Source of the DNA: Varroa destructor
Lineage: Eukaryota; Arthropoda; Arachnida; Mesostigmata; Varroidae
Assembly: GCF_002443255.2 (NCBI RefSeq)
Contig: NW_019211455.1
Location: forward strand, 4,508,597-4,572,596
DNA: 64,000 bases
Direction: 5' to 3'
Below the pieces are notes generated by a model. That model made no database searches, was not told the origin of the DNA, and saw only the letters and a program-made list of their open reading frames with translations. Shown here in pieces: positions 1 through 13,984 of this stretch (positions within the stretch are counted from its first letter, which is position 1; every line of letters starts with the position of its first letter). A program made the translations under genes and the position numbers.

Positions 1-2700
1 CTGTGGATGGCAGTGGCAGCAGCGAAGACGGCAGAGGCGCAGCGGGGGCAAACGGGTGGTAAGCGATCGGCAGAAAATAGTGAGAAGAAACAAAACGACA
101 CAAACGGATGGACAAACCAACAGAGAGGTATGCAGATTTAGCGGTCTGTTGTCGTCGTCGAGTTTCCCTCCTACTGGCACTGCTATCATCATCAGTGACG
201 CTATTACGAGGGGACTTTTGGGGCACGGGGGAGATGTCGGGCCCGCAGACGGCGAAGGGCTGCTTGATGAGGCAGCTCCCACTCGTGTGACAAGATCGCA
301 GACGTTGCTCTGGTGTACTAGAAGCAGCAGCAACAACAGTACTCTTATCGTCGCGGGAGAGCTCCCGAAAGGGGAAAGGAAGCACGTCACTCCCCCGACG
401 GGCAGGGCGCGATTGCAGCTGCTGCCGTTGTTCTGCGGATATCCAGTAAACATGTTCGCTGCCCTCACTCAACCCCCTTGTCTCTGTTACTGTGAGGAGC
501 GCGATGAGACACGATGCCAACGATGTCTGGCACCATCCTTTCCTCTCTTTCGAGTTCCCGAGGGCAGACAGCAGACAAGGAAGAAACTGGCGTCGTTGGT
601 GGCTTCTAAAAGGAAAAGAAGAGCGAGCGAAAGAAACAGCAGAGAACGCGCACATAAGCAGGCGATACTAGATCCAACGATGCAACAGCTTTCAGTGTGG
701 TTTGTACATCAATAGATAAATGTAACAATTTCCGGTCGTTTCGCCCCCACCGGATCGCTCTTTACACTCACCTACCACAACAGTCGGCGTCCTGTGACAC
801 TATCGCGCATGGAAGCAGAGAAGAGGAAAGGGAGTCTTTGCCTGTGCTAGGTCTGCTAGCTGACAACAGCACAGATTGACTGATAGAACCTTTTGACAAA
901 AATACGCACACATATACACATCCACACACTCACACACACAGACCGTGGCAACGGCGCTCATAATAGTGATCTATGCTATGATCAGACGAGTAACTCGGTA
1001 GAATTTTTGACAACGAGCAGAATAGAAAGAAAGGACGTTCGTTTTCTGTGTTCGACACGTTCGCGCGAACTTAAGAACAAGTGAGCACCCGCAGCAGCGA
1101 CCGTGAGCACTAGAGCCGATTTCATCCTATCGTTGTATCATACGTAGTGTCCTGTTTGCGGTGCGTAACGTCGTGTTACAACGTGCTCTGATGGGACACC
1201 AATATAAATGGCTCGTTCCATTTGCATGCTGTGGCACACCCATACGCACACAAACACAGCTGAACTTTTCACTCACCTTGAAAACCCCCTGTTCTGCACG
1301 TGGCACTCTTATCATCAGCCAATCTCGGCGCTCTGTTGTTGTTATTGCTGTTGTTGTCGCTACTATGATGTGATCCAAGCAAAATAGTCATTATGACCGT
1401 TAGCCAATTCTATGGTAGATCGACGCACTTGACGCATGAACAGAACATTGTAAACTAGAGTTGACGACAGCTGACTCCTTGTACGTGAATAGGCTAAGCA
1501 CCAATATATTGGAATAAGCAATCAGCACAACAGCGTTCAACCACGGTCGACTGTCGTTGTTATGATGCAAAGTATCATTGAAAAGAACTCGAGAGCCGTT
1601 TAAAAGCTTGTTTCGAGATACTGTGGCACATGAGACCTTGATGTGGAACACTGGCTCGGCAGTACCAGCCGCAGTCTAAGCAAACTGCTCGGTGAGGTGG
1701 ACTTTTATAGGTTGGAGTAAGCAGCATCAATCTCTCCCCGATCTGATCCCCATCCTCTCACAACCCTCTCCAGAGCCGTCCTCTTTCCACTCCTAAACTC
1801 AGGAGTCTCATTGAGCTTCATACAAGCGAACGAAAGACTGGACTCGCGAACAGGAAAAGCACCTGAGGAGAGGCGAGTGAGGGCGCTTTGACCCTATGCA
1901 GACTCTCTCCTAAGAACATTCACTCGACTGTTAAACGGACAGACGAAGTAACTGACCGCCATTTGGTCTATAAAATGCTTTTTTATTTGAGCATGTGCAC
2001 TGTTATATGGTTAAAAGAGCATATCGGTATAATGTAAGCGTAACATTAAGGAGTCGATGACTAACCTGTATTTAGTATATAGTTTTACGGAGAATTTTTA
2101 TAACGCTTTTCTTTGAGAAATATTCGCTCTGAAATTGTTTCTCTGTCTGAACACGTTGCAATGACGGAGCATAGGTGGAGATGTTCTGCAAGCACCCTAA
2201 TAGAAACCCTAAGCAGAAGCGAAACGGAGCGCGAGGACGGAGCCGAGAGCAATGAGGTGCGCTCGCACTGAGGTGCTTCCTCTCAGCCCGCCGGAAAGGC
2301 CCGTCCCCCTCTAACCCTCGGAAGCGCCAGCACCCAATTCCCCGGATTCTGCAGAAGCAGCAGCAGCAGGAGTAGCAGGAATAGCGGTCGAGGGGTGGCA
2401 ACCGCACCACAATCATCATCGCCAGACGCTGGATGGATCCAACCGCTGAAGAGTTTGCCGACTTGCGTTTCCCTTTCTAGCAGCACGCGCAGTCACGCAC
2501 GACATTGACCACCGAAACTCAGGGGACGAGAGAAGTCGAATGAGACAAAACGACAAAGACACAAGAACGCAAAGACTTAGAACAGCGGCAGTAGTGGCAG
2601 AAGCAGCCGTAAGCTTCTTTGGCAACGATCCTGGCAGCAAGGAGATGTGCGTTGGCGATCAAGTCTCAAAGATCAAGAATAAAAGATATGCTTTGTATAA
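1..2700. other. GC-richer low-complexity stretch, no gene supported
   Basis: The first 2.7 kb is richer in GC than what follows and is full of CAG/CTG-like and purine-rich runs. Several open frames exist, including one of about 219 codons from 56 to 715, but their translations are arginine/serine-rich, low in complexity and lack any family motif. A minus-strand GTGAGT donor-like site near 1272 is preceded by a short open segment and could end an exon, but no matching acceptor or homology supports it. The stretch could be 5' untranslated or promoter DNA of a gene outside the window; that is inference. Confidence 0.4.
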
Positions 2701-3459
2701 TAACCTTACAAATTATATATTTTCTTATATAATTTATATGTAAGTTTAAATGTTGTCATATATTTTATCACTTGGAAGATAGAGTGCTTTTATTTTTTTA
2801 TGTCACGTTATAATTAATAGGTTTTTGCTGTAGTCAAAATGTCTAACTAGTCTAAAGTAGGCTCTAAATAGCGGTGTTCATCTTCACCTGTTTCGCCTTT
2901 CAAAGGCTCTAATTAATAGAAAACGGTATTACGATGAGATCGATAGCTGTCCTAGGGCAGAGACGTTGTCCACCTATAGCTCACTAACCATGCTTACTTT
3001 GGATCTCTATCAAACGAATATTATAATTATGAGGAAACACTTTACTGTGCTATCATTCCAAAAGCGTGAATTTAATTTAGTCGGTCCTACTAAATTGATT
3101 TAGTCGGTTTGGCATAGGCCAAAGTTCCCGACAGAAGTGTGTAGCGTTTCAAAGAGACAACGATAACGCAAAGACGTCGCTGATCTCTTCTGAATCTTTC
3201 AAGGTGAAAAGAAAAATCACCTAAACTGGGTATCAATTGTTGTAGCAAAGAATTGGCTGATGTCTCCAATTGAGAAATCGGCCATATTAATCTACGTCAC
3301 TTAAAAGTAACTCAGCTACAAGCAATAATTAACATATTGAAGATAATTTTGTACGACGAACACTCGTTGCTAGGAACGCTCGTCTTTAGAACGAGATCTC
3401 TTCGGTCCTCGAAGGCACTCGTTCAATTGCTGCTTTTGTACACCTTTTTCTTCTTAAAA

Positions 3460-3499
<40 letters not shown>

Positions 3500-4500
3500 C
3501 ATATAAGATCTCTATTGTTACCGATAGCATATTTTTTATCTATCTACAGTATATAATGAGGTCTTCAATAGATCTGTCTAAGCGATAATAATGGTTTTAC
3601 AAGATTAACTGCTTTCGACATGCACACGCAGAAGGAACGCCTATTCGTATGTTTATTTTTTTTGTTTTTTGTCGATATCCCCTTAAAATGAAAGGGTTAT
3701 TATTCTGTTATGTATTAGTCGACGAAGACCCGAAACATCGCACACTATGTTCAAAACCAGTAGCTGACGCTTACTTTTCTATGAGCCAAAAACATGCAGG
3801 TTATAAGTATCTGAGCTTTCACGAGGTAAAATTTTAAAAATGCTGACTTCGCTATCTTTGTTCTGCAGATACAGTTGTTAAAGAATTTGCATTTTATATG
3901 ATCACTGTTAGGTCATAAAAAATACAAATTAAAAACCTGGTTGCGTTAAGCTATGTCCAATGCTTTTGGGCATTTGACAGGCAACGAGTAAAACATTTAA
4001 CAGGATCATTGCAGCGTTTTGATCACAGGCGAATCTTATTGTACATCGATTCAACAGGATATAAGCACAGAAGCGTTCAATCTAATCATGTGCAAATAAC
4101 TAGCGGTCACGAATGTTGAAACATTGCTACAATCCTAGCTGAATTCCGACTCGCATTTTTGATAAGTATTAATACTCTCAAAGACTTCAGAAGGAAATCC
4201 CCAGAAAGATATGTGCACTTAAAGCATTAGGAATATTTACAACAATTGTAGTTATACAGGACGAAAATCTCAAGGTTTATGAGAAAATGTCCTCCCGCTC
4301 TTAATACATACTCTCGGAAGACATAGCAAGCGTAAGTTCGCGAAAGATTATCTTGAAAATCGCTATTGTCAACTTAGCGCTTACAAAATGATAATACAAA
4401 AGAAACGTTTCTTTTTCAAGTTGCAGGAAATTGCAGATGATTAACTTATAACTCTAGTTTAGATAGCGTGTAATATACATAGTAGTACAATGATACCTAG
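2701..4500. other. AT-rich non-coding stretch
   Basis: Strongly AT-rich sequence with frequent stops in all frames and one long TA microsatellite, listed separately. No exon, RNA gene or transposon remnant was seen. Confidence 0.5.
3462..3493. repeat. (TA)16 microsatellite
   Basis: An uninterrupted alternating TA tract of about 32 bases that leads into an ACACATACAT tail. It is a simple repeat with no evident gene context. Confidence 0.95.
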
Positions 4501-5020
4501 AGCTAGAACTTACCTCAGATAGAACAACAATCTATCTTATCTATCTCTACCACATCAAAATAAATTGCATCTTGATCGTTTGAAAGAGGTTGATGCTGCG
4601 TTCGATGCCGGGGGCGCATCCACCGATGATTACTCCATGGCTTAATGAGTTTCCCTATAGCGGTGGGACATTTTTTCCGAGAACGCACCGAGCGTGACAA
4701 ACTAAATGGCATACGTTGCTTGCTGGATGACTTGGTGAGCTCTGTGCTCTGAATTTGCGCGCTGGGCGGTCACACTCTCCTCCTGCGTATCCCATAACTA
4801 GACAAACAGGACTGCCTGTATACCTTCCGTTGCCCGTACTACTATTTTCCCCATGTCACCCTGCTAGTCGTCATCTCAATCAGGTGCACCCAGCAGAAGA
4901 GAAAACATTACTCTCGTCCCTCTTAGCTAAAACCATCCCTTCATGCTGTCATCGTCCCGCGCCGCCCCGTGATCATCATCATCAATCGTCGGCAGTGAGA
5001 CATCGGGGCACTGGAGGTCA

Positions 5021-5035
5021 GGGGGGGGGGGGGGG
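5021..5035. repeat. Poly-G tract (15 G)
   Basis: A run of fifteen G residues followed by ATGGGG. It may be a source of sequencing or assembly length error, and it creates spurious glycine-rich open frames on the + strand. Confidence 0.95.
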
Positions 5036-5275
5036 ATGGGGTACATATGGGGTTGCGTTTTGCATCATCAAAATCGCCGATTCTCTTCCTCCTGGGTTCC
5101 TCTCGCTTGACCCTTGCACAGCAAGTGGACTCATTAAAAAAGTCTGAAGGGAAGGGTGGTTTATAGGCAGTTGGCCTGCAGCTGCATGGCAATACATTGC
5201 AGATATCGCCTCGAGCAAATATGATCAAGCTAAAATGCCGGTCGCTTTGTACCTACATATCTAAATCTATCCGAA

Positions 5276-5299
5276 TCTCTCTCTCTCTCTCTCTCTCTC
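5276..5299. repeat. (TC)n microsatellite
   Basis: About twelve TC units in a row. On the minus strand they encode an artificial Arg-Glu repeat at the end of the open frame 5253-5516, which is why that frame was not called a gene. Confidence 0.95.
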
Positions 5300-6134
5300 C
5301 TGACCTTCTCTCGCTCTCCCCTTTTAGTTCCATGGGTTTGCTGTGCTTATCGTAGCACCCACGCGATGCTACCCCGATGATCAGCAGTCTATCAGAAATA
5401 CAACAGGTCGCGACTACGTCGCTGCAGCGAAAGAGCTTAGAACGAAGCCTGTCGGCACCTGTTCGACCGGAAATAGAAGGATGACGAATGAGGCGTCGCC
5501 CGGTAACAAAGCTCACCCGGCTTTACTGGTCAATACACAAACTCCAAACAGCACTGCTGGCTAGAGCAACCCACGTAAAGTTGGAGCGAATTACAAACTA
5601 CCTATTAGTCCGCGCGAAAACCAAGGCACCAGTGCATCGCTTACTGGCTTAGTACCATTATGCGCGGTATTAATACGTGCCTATCTGCTGGCCGAGGTGG
5701 TACAACCTGGCAGTCAAGCTGTGCGGCCGAGCGAGGAAAGGTCATCATGTCTTCTTAATTAAATGGTTGTGGATGTGCAGGCTTCGGTTTGGACGAATGA
5801 TGGTCCTTCGTCGCAATCGACTTCGGCGTTGTCGCTCACAACACACGGTACACACGTACAGACGACAGACATATATCGATCTCACATAGCTGTACAGTTA
5901 GCGAGTCTACCACACCGACGACGATACGACAAATGTTAAAGTGAATGCAGAGGGCCCGTAGAAGCAGCGATCGAGACATACGACAATCACAAAAATATGA
6001 ATCATATCCTTCGAAATAGCAATGAGACGTTCCACATTTGGGGTTATTCATTTTCTGCATCTGCCTACCAGTGCTATTAGGCCGCGTTGCCCGCTGGGGC
6101 ATGGGATCAGCAATTTTCTACGATAAGTGTTCCG

Positions 6135-6167
6135 AGGAGAAGGAGGAGGAGGAGGAGGAGGAGGAGG
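6135..6167. repeat. (GGA)n trinucleotide repeat
   Basis: About ten to eleven GAG/GGA units. They give poly-Glu on the + strand and poly-Pro on the - strand in short open frames that have no other support. Confidence 0.9.
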
Positions 6168-8598
6168 CGGACAACGAGAATGCGAGAGCAACTTTTTTAT
6201 TCGTCGATTTCTATCGTTCTCGAAATACATAGAAAGCGTTAAAGAAAGGGGGCGGCAGACTATAAGATCGATTCGCTAATGGATGGCTCTACTGATAGAG
6301 AGACTCAAGGCAACAGCGACGACGATCATGATAACACCAATGGCGCCGGACCGCCCCATCGCTCATTGCTGGTCTCGCAAAGCGACATGGTGCACTCGTT
6401 CGCTCGCGGCTACTGAAAAGAACCAGTCGATATTTTGGGAGTAGGCGAACAGACGCCTGAGGAGGACTTGGTAACCGTACTGAGCTTTGGGCTTGTGTCA
6501 TACCAATAGCAGCGGCAACGCAACCATGAGCGCTTCATATAGGGAGAGGCCATCTGCGAATGGCTGGTGTACTAATGTGTAATTTTCTATTGGCCAACAG
6601 CGGCAACAGTAGCGATGGCGGCGGGGGGTCACCGCAACTCGGGAGCGCTTCCGTTCTGAGACAAAAGCAGGCGCCTCTAAAATACCATCAGGCCACTGCA
6701 GCACCCCACCACCTCTTTGTCTCCTTGCCTGTGAACGCTGTCCTCAGCCAATGCGCCCAGAGCAAATATTAGTTTGAGCAAATCACACCTTCAGCTCCGT
6801 CGCACAACTTGTACGACTGAGGTAGAAAAAGAACGCCGGGGTAAAGAAGCTGTTTTCTTCTATTGGTCATATTACGTCCCTTGTTAAAAGAACACGCGAT
6901 AAGCAACGGGCGTCTCCGGGTCGTCGTCACCTTATGTCATTGATACATCTGCACCACCACTACTACTGCTACCCCGTGCCGTAGACAATCGGAGGCGCGC
7001 GCCTCTATGTTCCAACAGGCTTATTCTAAGTCAAGAAACACGGCCAATTAGTCGGTGTGTCAACGATTCTTCCACCCCTTTCTCCTGCACAGACAGCTTC
7101 CTTTTGCTAGTAAAAGGCATTTCCTTCGACCTGGATCACGAACGAGACTGAAAAGGCTTCTTTTTTGAAAAAAAGACTGCAGATTACAGTTGTTAGCTTT
7201 CATCCTTAAGAGACCCAAATCCAATTCACCAACTGCATAAGGCTCGTACTTAATATAGCACCTACATTCTGGGCCTTACCGCTCACGAAGCTTGAGAGCA
7301 GCTTGCCTTTCTGAAATTTGGCACAGATGTACTTCCAATTTCGAAGCCGCTTTTTGAGTGAAGTCTTACCAATGCCCAGTAAACTATTTTTACTAAAACT
7401 GAAAAACTGAATTGTAACCTGTACCCCGTTATCATAACTCTACAGTAAACGATTTTTTCATTTGACTGTTGTCGGTTGTGTTTCTTGCAGCCTCCTTCTT
7501 TTGAGAACCGTTTCAGTCGACTGCACGAACACCTGGAATCACACTGACCAAAGTAACAACACGCGACTGACCCCCTATTCAGAACTATCTTGATCATGTG
7601 TAACTTTGAGCCTCAAAATAGACCGATGTTTTCAGAAGAATGTTGAACTAATGTCATCATTGGGGCGCTCATACTAATGGAGATGCGATCAGCGTTGTTG
7701 TTACTGTTCAAAGAAGCCCTCTTGTCTTGAAAGAAGGACCTGGAGGCCTTTGGGTTTCGAAAAGAGTTACCTGCGATCGGTGTACGTTGTTCTATCTAGG
7801 CGGAGATGTAGGGAGCACGAGCTGGGCAGATAGACAAAGAGGTAAAATAGGCAAGCGAGCATTCCAAGGCTTGCTTTGTGGAAGCAGCGCTATTATGAAG
7901 ATGCGAAGTGTGCGGACTTTAAAGTGGGCCAATATAATCCCAGCCATGGCAGTTGAAGGAGGAACAAGTCCAAATTAAGTGCTAAATTTAGACGGTACCA
8001 ACCAATGCGCTCGTGAATGCGTTGGAGAGCACTGGAAGTACACTGAGCTTGAAGCTCTCTGGGAACTGGCGCCAAAACTGCTCCTAATTCCTGGGGCGCT
8101 GAAAGCCCGATGGCTACTATGGCAGGCAGCTGGTTGAATCAAATATTCTGGCCGTGAAGTGCCGAACTTAGGACGGCGCACGCATCAAGGGACGATTCCG
8201 TCCGTTAAACGCAGAGAAAGAGGTGAATTTAGAACGGAAGCCCAGTTTGTGGTGTTTAGCGAGTTAGTTTACTGATCTACTCAAATATTATATATCATAC
8301 TGTAAACGCCATCGATTATTAACTCAGTCCTCAACCATCTGCATAACGTCAAAACAATATTGGCAGTAAAGGAAAACTTAGAATTTGTTCGAACTCAGTA
8401 GAAAATGAGAAACGCATAGCACGAGATGCTGTGTACTAGAAATAAAATATACGGCTGGTTTCTAATGAACCTCTTTTAGCTCTTCCCAATCAAATCACTC
8501 TTTTGTCCAACGCAAATAAGTAGCAAATGAGTACAAGTAGCCAATGAGCCTACAGACGTAATACGGTCCAGTTTTCAACTACTACGGCAATGTTGCTG

Positions 8599-8623
8599 TT
8601 ATTATTATTATTATTACTACTAC
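8599..8623. repeat. (TTA)n / (TAC)n trinucleotide repeat
   Basis: Tandem TTA units followed by TAC units. The leucine-rich and asparagine-rich open frames over this site are products of the repeat. Confidence 0.9.
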
Positions 8624-10184
8624 ATAGAGAGAAGGAACCTGAAGGGAACATTGGCTTTCGGAAGACACACACACAGTTCCGTGGAACAACTAACAGAACG
8701 ACCCAATGGCAGTTTAGAAGAAATGTTGGTTTGCTGACTTGCCTTTTGGAGAACCCCATTTCTAACGGGATACTCTCTGTGTAAATATTTGGCTTAATTT
8801 TACCCCTTTTACAGTCGGTTTTGAAGTCGACCATCCTCAGCTACTTTCCCTGCCTGAGCGTGGGCGACGGTGATGGGGCGCCCTAGGCCTGCTACGTGTC
8901 CTTTTTCTCCTGAACCCTACCTGCTTCACGCTGTCGGCCAGCGTCGCTTTCAGCGTCTACCTTACTTCTCTCTGTACCCTCTCGCTGTCGATGCCTGCTA
9001 CTACTGTTTCTATGGGCTGGTGCCAATTTTACTTTTCTTAGCCGTCTCTCTCGCCGCCGTGCCTGGGCCCCTGTCTCTCTGCTAGGCCGTCTGGCCACCG
9101 ATTTTCCGCTTGCCTTCCGATCCTCAATCCCGTTTTCCACCACCATCATTACTAAGAAGCGGCTAGCGTCGCGACCGGGGCCCTAGCCCAAGTAGCGCGT
9201 ATCACCACCAACGAGGAGCTCACCGTTGTCGTTCTGCTGCTGCTTCCGCAGTCGCTGTTCCGTTCTCGCCCTGTCCTCTCCAAACGTTGCTGCCACAGGC
9301 TGTCCTTACTCGTTGTGCAAACTTGCCACTACCGAAAAGCTCGCGAAAAATAGTGGCTCTCCGCTCGCTACCTTGCATTGACTCACTTTTTCTTCACTTG
9401 AACGAATGCATGAAGGCAAAGGAAAATGAATGCTGCCAACGAAATCTATGTTGGTGAGTTCGAATACTAGGTCGGTTTGAAGATTTGAAATCGTCCTTTG
9501 TCGCCAACCTACTACCATACCATCCTCCCTTTCGTGCCCTAGCTACAGATTTGGGCCTAACCGCGGGTGGCAAAACCATTTCAGGTTTGTCGACGAGTGT
9601 GCGAAAGGCGTATTTCTCGAACGGGAAAGAGGCAAAATTGGCCTAGACAGAGTGGCAATCGATCAGTAGCAACTAGAACAAAGTTTGCTGCATGCGCCCA
9701 GCACCACGGTAAAAGAGTGGCAACAAGAAGAACTGTTGAGGAGGTGTCATACATCGATAAAAAAAGATAACGAATAAAAGATATTGTCACCTCAGTACGA
9801 TAAAGTAAATGCGAGAAGATGCATCGAAAACATTGAGTACGGGACCCGCGACTGGCAAGCGGTAAATCCCATGTAAATGAGTAACCAATATCCAGGTATA
9901 CATCCACCTCATTACTGCTTGTTCTAGAATATGGTATGTTCATTCATAAACGTCACCTTGTATATTCTTTGTTATATATGGGGGTCTATTCATGCTATAT
10001 CCTATATATGAAGATAAGGTAGTAGGAAATGGCAAGCTCTGAACAGCAAGCCATACCTCAGTGAACATGGAAAAAAAAATTGCGGAATTCTCTACGAGAA
10101 TTGAAACTAGGATAGCGCTCGGCATGTTCATACGCGTACTTTTTTTCTTAAATTTAAACAAATATTGCTATGAATTCGACTTAC

Positions 10185-10246
10185 CGTTCTGAGATCGTTG
10201 CGTCCTGCCACGCTCGACGCGACTCGACGAACAGCCGGCCATCGAC
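10185..10246 (-). CDS. Candidate short internal exon, unknown gene
   Basis: On the minus strand a 62-nt GC-rich segment is bounded by an AATGCAG acceptor and a perfect GTAAGT donor. It is open in the frame VDGRLFVESRRAWQDATISE plus two leftover bases. Its GC content is well above its AT-rich flanks, which is how the confirmed exons of this window behave. The polypyrimidine tract is weak, no neighbouring exon with a matching phase was found, and no family was recognised. The same DNA is also open on the + strand. It could be a chance segment. Confidence 0.22.
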
Positions 10247-13200
10247 CTGCATTCACATTCAAGCACGCTCTATTTCAAGGTAACGCATGCCCTCTCAAGG
10301 CTGGCCCACTACGACCCAAATCCTCAATAAACTTCGTGAAAATATTGATCTATACTAGTAATATTAACGTCGATGGCAATATTTTGATAATAAAAGCAGT
10401 TACGGCTCTCAAGCGTGGTCTCTTTCTTGCAGTGAGCACATCAGGATGGTCACCTAACATCCTCGTTTATAAGCGTTCGGTGCACATGGGGTACGAGTCA
10501 CGCGTCAGAAACATAGTCGTATAATAGGAATAGACAAGGATGTTAAATTGCGTCCTTGCGTCACGTTAGAACTGCCTGGCTCAGAGGTGAACATACGTAG
10601 CTGGTCGCGGATTCTAAATGGCGAGATGGCGCGGTGAGTCTATCTGATGAAGTAGTGAGATTCTGCCGACGACTATTCTTTCCCTACCTGTTGAACGCCC
10701 GTCAGAGATCCGAGTTCAGCCCGCTCAGGGGGGGGGGGAGGAGGCTACAGCGGAGATCTGCCGCAGAGCCTTGTATTGTTGCACCGTTTTCAAGAGAGGG
10801 TGCAGCGGTGGATTCAATGGACTGGTTAACTATTACAGCCGCGGATGTGTTAGGCCCGTCGCCGTCCTTTACTTAGCACTACCGCACTCCCTATGTTACG
10901 CACTCTTGAATCAGCGGTACTACTCACAATAGCCAATACCAAACAACAGCCAGTGACCCCTGTAGTGAGTGGTTTTTGGCTCGGCAGAGCAGGGCTTCGA
11001 ACGGCATAACTACAACCCCTGACTGAGAGCATACGTGGACCGATAGAAAGCTTCAGAAATATTCACATAGGTGAATATTACATACATAACCTGATGCTGA
11101 TGCCTTGAGCTTCGAACAACGTATCATGCACAACGGCATACGCGAGGACATTAGACGGCAATACAAACATTTATGCCAAGGACGCCGATTTATTTGTTTT
11201 GCAAATTTGACATTGTCGAAGTACATTTGGGTTGCGTTGATCATAAATTTCCCTACAAGACCTTACATTCGCAAATACGTTTGAGAAAACTTATTCTTCA
11301 CAAAGGATGACCTTCTGTTTAGGTAACCGATTGCTACCTGCTTGTTGGTTCTTGAATATAATCTATATTCAGAATCGTTAGATATATAAAATCTATTAAG
11401 ATTATATATGGTCCGGTTAATTTCGAATACAAGTTCCATGTTGGGTGATACCGGTTCCAGGATCGCCGTGACTGTACTTACGATTTAAGGCCGCTAAAAT
11501 GATGAATCGTCTATTTTATCCCCTAGTTATCCTTTAATTCAAGTTACAAGGGGAAAACATGTTTCATTCAAGATGAGCCATTAATGACTATACGCTTAGA
11601 ACTATTTCAGATTTCTAGAAATCTATCCCATAACAGGCTTTGAACTATAAGTGGGCATAAAGGAGCGAGTTAAATTTTCATCCAGTGTTGTTTTCGGACC
11701 GATTCGATAAAACGCTAACACGTTCAACGCATTTCGCCGCCTCCCCTCGTATACTCTACCTCATCACCCACGATATACTCTCTGATGGCCCCTGCCCGTA
11801 AAGTTTACTTGCGCCAATGAAATCTAGTACTTTCATGCAGCAGATGGCGGTGTGTGCGAAGGTGACGAGCGCAACAGAAAGAGGACTCAACGTTTTCTTA
11901 GCAGACGGAACAAACAGAAACACGCTGTCCTGCCAGTGAATTCTAAAACAGGTTTGTTGTTGTTGTTGTTAGCGTGTTTGCTCGACTCGTCCGAATGTGC
12001 CTCTGAATTCTCCGCAAGTCTCAGAGCGATCGGTAGCTTTTCCGTTCATTGTTGCAATTTTTCTACATATTGCACCCGCTACAAATGCTGTCGTCGGCAC
12101 AGTCAACCGAAAGACCTGTCCAGACCTACCGGCGAATTGATCGAATTTCAAATCCCACAAATATTCATTCGACGCTTTCTATGAGCCTTTTGCTGATGCT
12201 GCAAGTATTCGTCTTGCATTTCTGTCACCGCCGCCGCTGCTGCAGCTTCAGGCGTCGTTGTTACAGGGAGTATAGCAAGGTTGTTTCACTGTTGCGTGGG
12301 CGGATGGCTGGTACCGATAGCTAAACGGGCAATGAAGGACTGTCTGGGTATCAAATCCACTGGTTAGGAAAAACGAAGGAGGATCTCGCTCTCAGATCGA
12401 TCAAATTAAAGAAACGTGGCAGGGCAACGCCAGTGAACAGGGTACCGACATAGATACGACATGTCTACCTGATAGGTCTCAGTCTAGTAGAGTAGACCAA
12501 AATGCTTGTTGATATAAAATACCCATTAAGACCTAGTTAGAATAGAGTTAATAAGTTACCTCGAACGGGCTAGGCTGATATTGACAAATGAAATAAAAAG
12601 TTCTTGGCTCAAGTCCTTTACCAATAATACGACTAACTTTTGCGGTAAAGCTTCAGTATGGAAGATAGGCAGGGAAACAGATAGCTAGACGAAAAGTGTA
12701 AATTCGTCACTCGTACAATGCGATACACAATGTAGGAAAAATTCTGTGCTATAATGGCTTACTTGACCGTACCTAAAATAGAATACAGCGTATATAGTAT
12801 CAGCCGCTACTATTTTGTAGAGATAAATTGTTGCAATAAGTATATAGACGTGTTGGACCATTATTCAGTATGACTGATTGTTCTACACTATCATGGTGGC
12901 ATTTGCAATACTGAATATCCTGAGCATACCATGCTACCTGAACCTATGCAGAACTCAATCTATACGCTGGGTTCATGGTTCAAGCTTCACCAGTGGCATA
13001 TGCTAGACGACAGGTGTGATTTAATAAACAAACATACATACTAGGTCTTTATGTCCTATTGCTCCCTACGCGTGCGGACCTAAGTTTAAGAAGATGAGTA
13101 AGGTTTGATAGGACCACGTCCAGCTTCGGCACTTCCTCGATTACTTGAGTCTGCTTTTAAACTATGCTACATCGGCTGGATATACTACATAATTTGTGTA

Positions 13201-13984
13201 CGATTGGAAAATTTCATAGCGCAGTATCAAACAGGTTTTGAATTGCTCAGAGACTTTTAAAAAACTTGCAGGAAATTTCCTCTTGATTCCAAAAGTACGT
13301 ATTTCTTTCTACTGCTAGACTACATCGTTTGCTCTAGCGATGCGAGCATTTTTTATTCCTATCACTGGGAAAACTTACTTTTTGCACGTGAACAACCTAA
13401 ATTGATGAGGCATTGTTTATTCTTGGCATGCCAAAAATAAATCTGTGGACAGGTGGCACCCCGTCTTCCTCTGAGTCACTTCCCTAGTGGGTGTCATCGT
13501 GGGCGTTCACAATCCAAGCCCTTCAGACGTTCTTGATTTGGAACAGGGTAATGCTGTGTTTCATAAGCTGTGGGTATGGGTTGCTTGCGCAGCGTGTCAA
13601 TTAATCCGCAAGTAGCTAATTATCTACGGATTGATGCGTACCTGTTGCTCCGAATAGAAGGAAGGTCGTCATTGTGCTAAAACACAATCAAAGGCACAGT
13701 AGGAACTTCGAGATCAAATTGTTTTTAATGTCCTGAACGCCTGATATTGCTAGCGATCTCGACGATTAACTAAGCTAATTCTCCATCTTGTTGCTCTCGA
13801 TAACGGATGTTACCCTCTGAACCAATGTTTGCTCAATATGATGTTTGCTAATGATATAATTAATTATTTCTCTGCTTTTCATTATTTCGGCTCATCTTGA
13901 CGTCGTACAACGGCACAGTGTTTTACGGTCCATGGTGACCAGGTGACCATTCGATCATCCACAAGCACTTGCACGTTGTGAACG
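10247..13984. other. Non-coding stretch, no gene supported
   Basis: Mostly AT-rich. An open frame from 11852 to 12184 begins at GTG and owes part of its length to a TTG repeat. A + strand acceptor-like site at 10431 opens a short frame with no partner exon. A poly-G tract lies near 10730. No transposon or RNA gene was recognised. Confidence 0.4.

Larger units (their letters stand above)
4501..10184. other. Mixed-composition stretch with microsatellites, no gene supported
   Basis: GC-richer islands (about 4.7-5.6, 6.0-6.7 and 8.8-9.6 kb) alternate with AT-rich DNA. Open frames here, for example 4755-5147, are proline- or arginine-rich and arise from poly-G, CT and GGA repeats. A minus-strand donor-like GTAAGT lies near 4508, but the open frame before it ends in a stop just upstream. 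The CT-rich block at 8.9-9.1 kb gives an open frame only because of its composition. No protein family was recognised. Confidence 0.4.

Noticed and set aside
56..715. Open frame of 219 codons on the + strand
   Set aside because: Low-complexity Arg/Ser/Thr-rich product from GC-rich DNA, no motif, several other overlapping frames.
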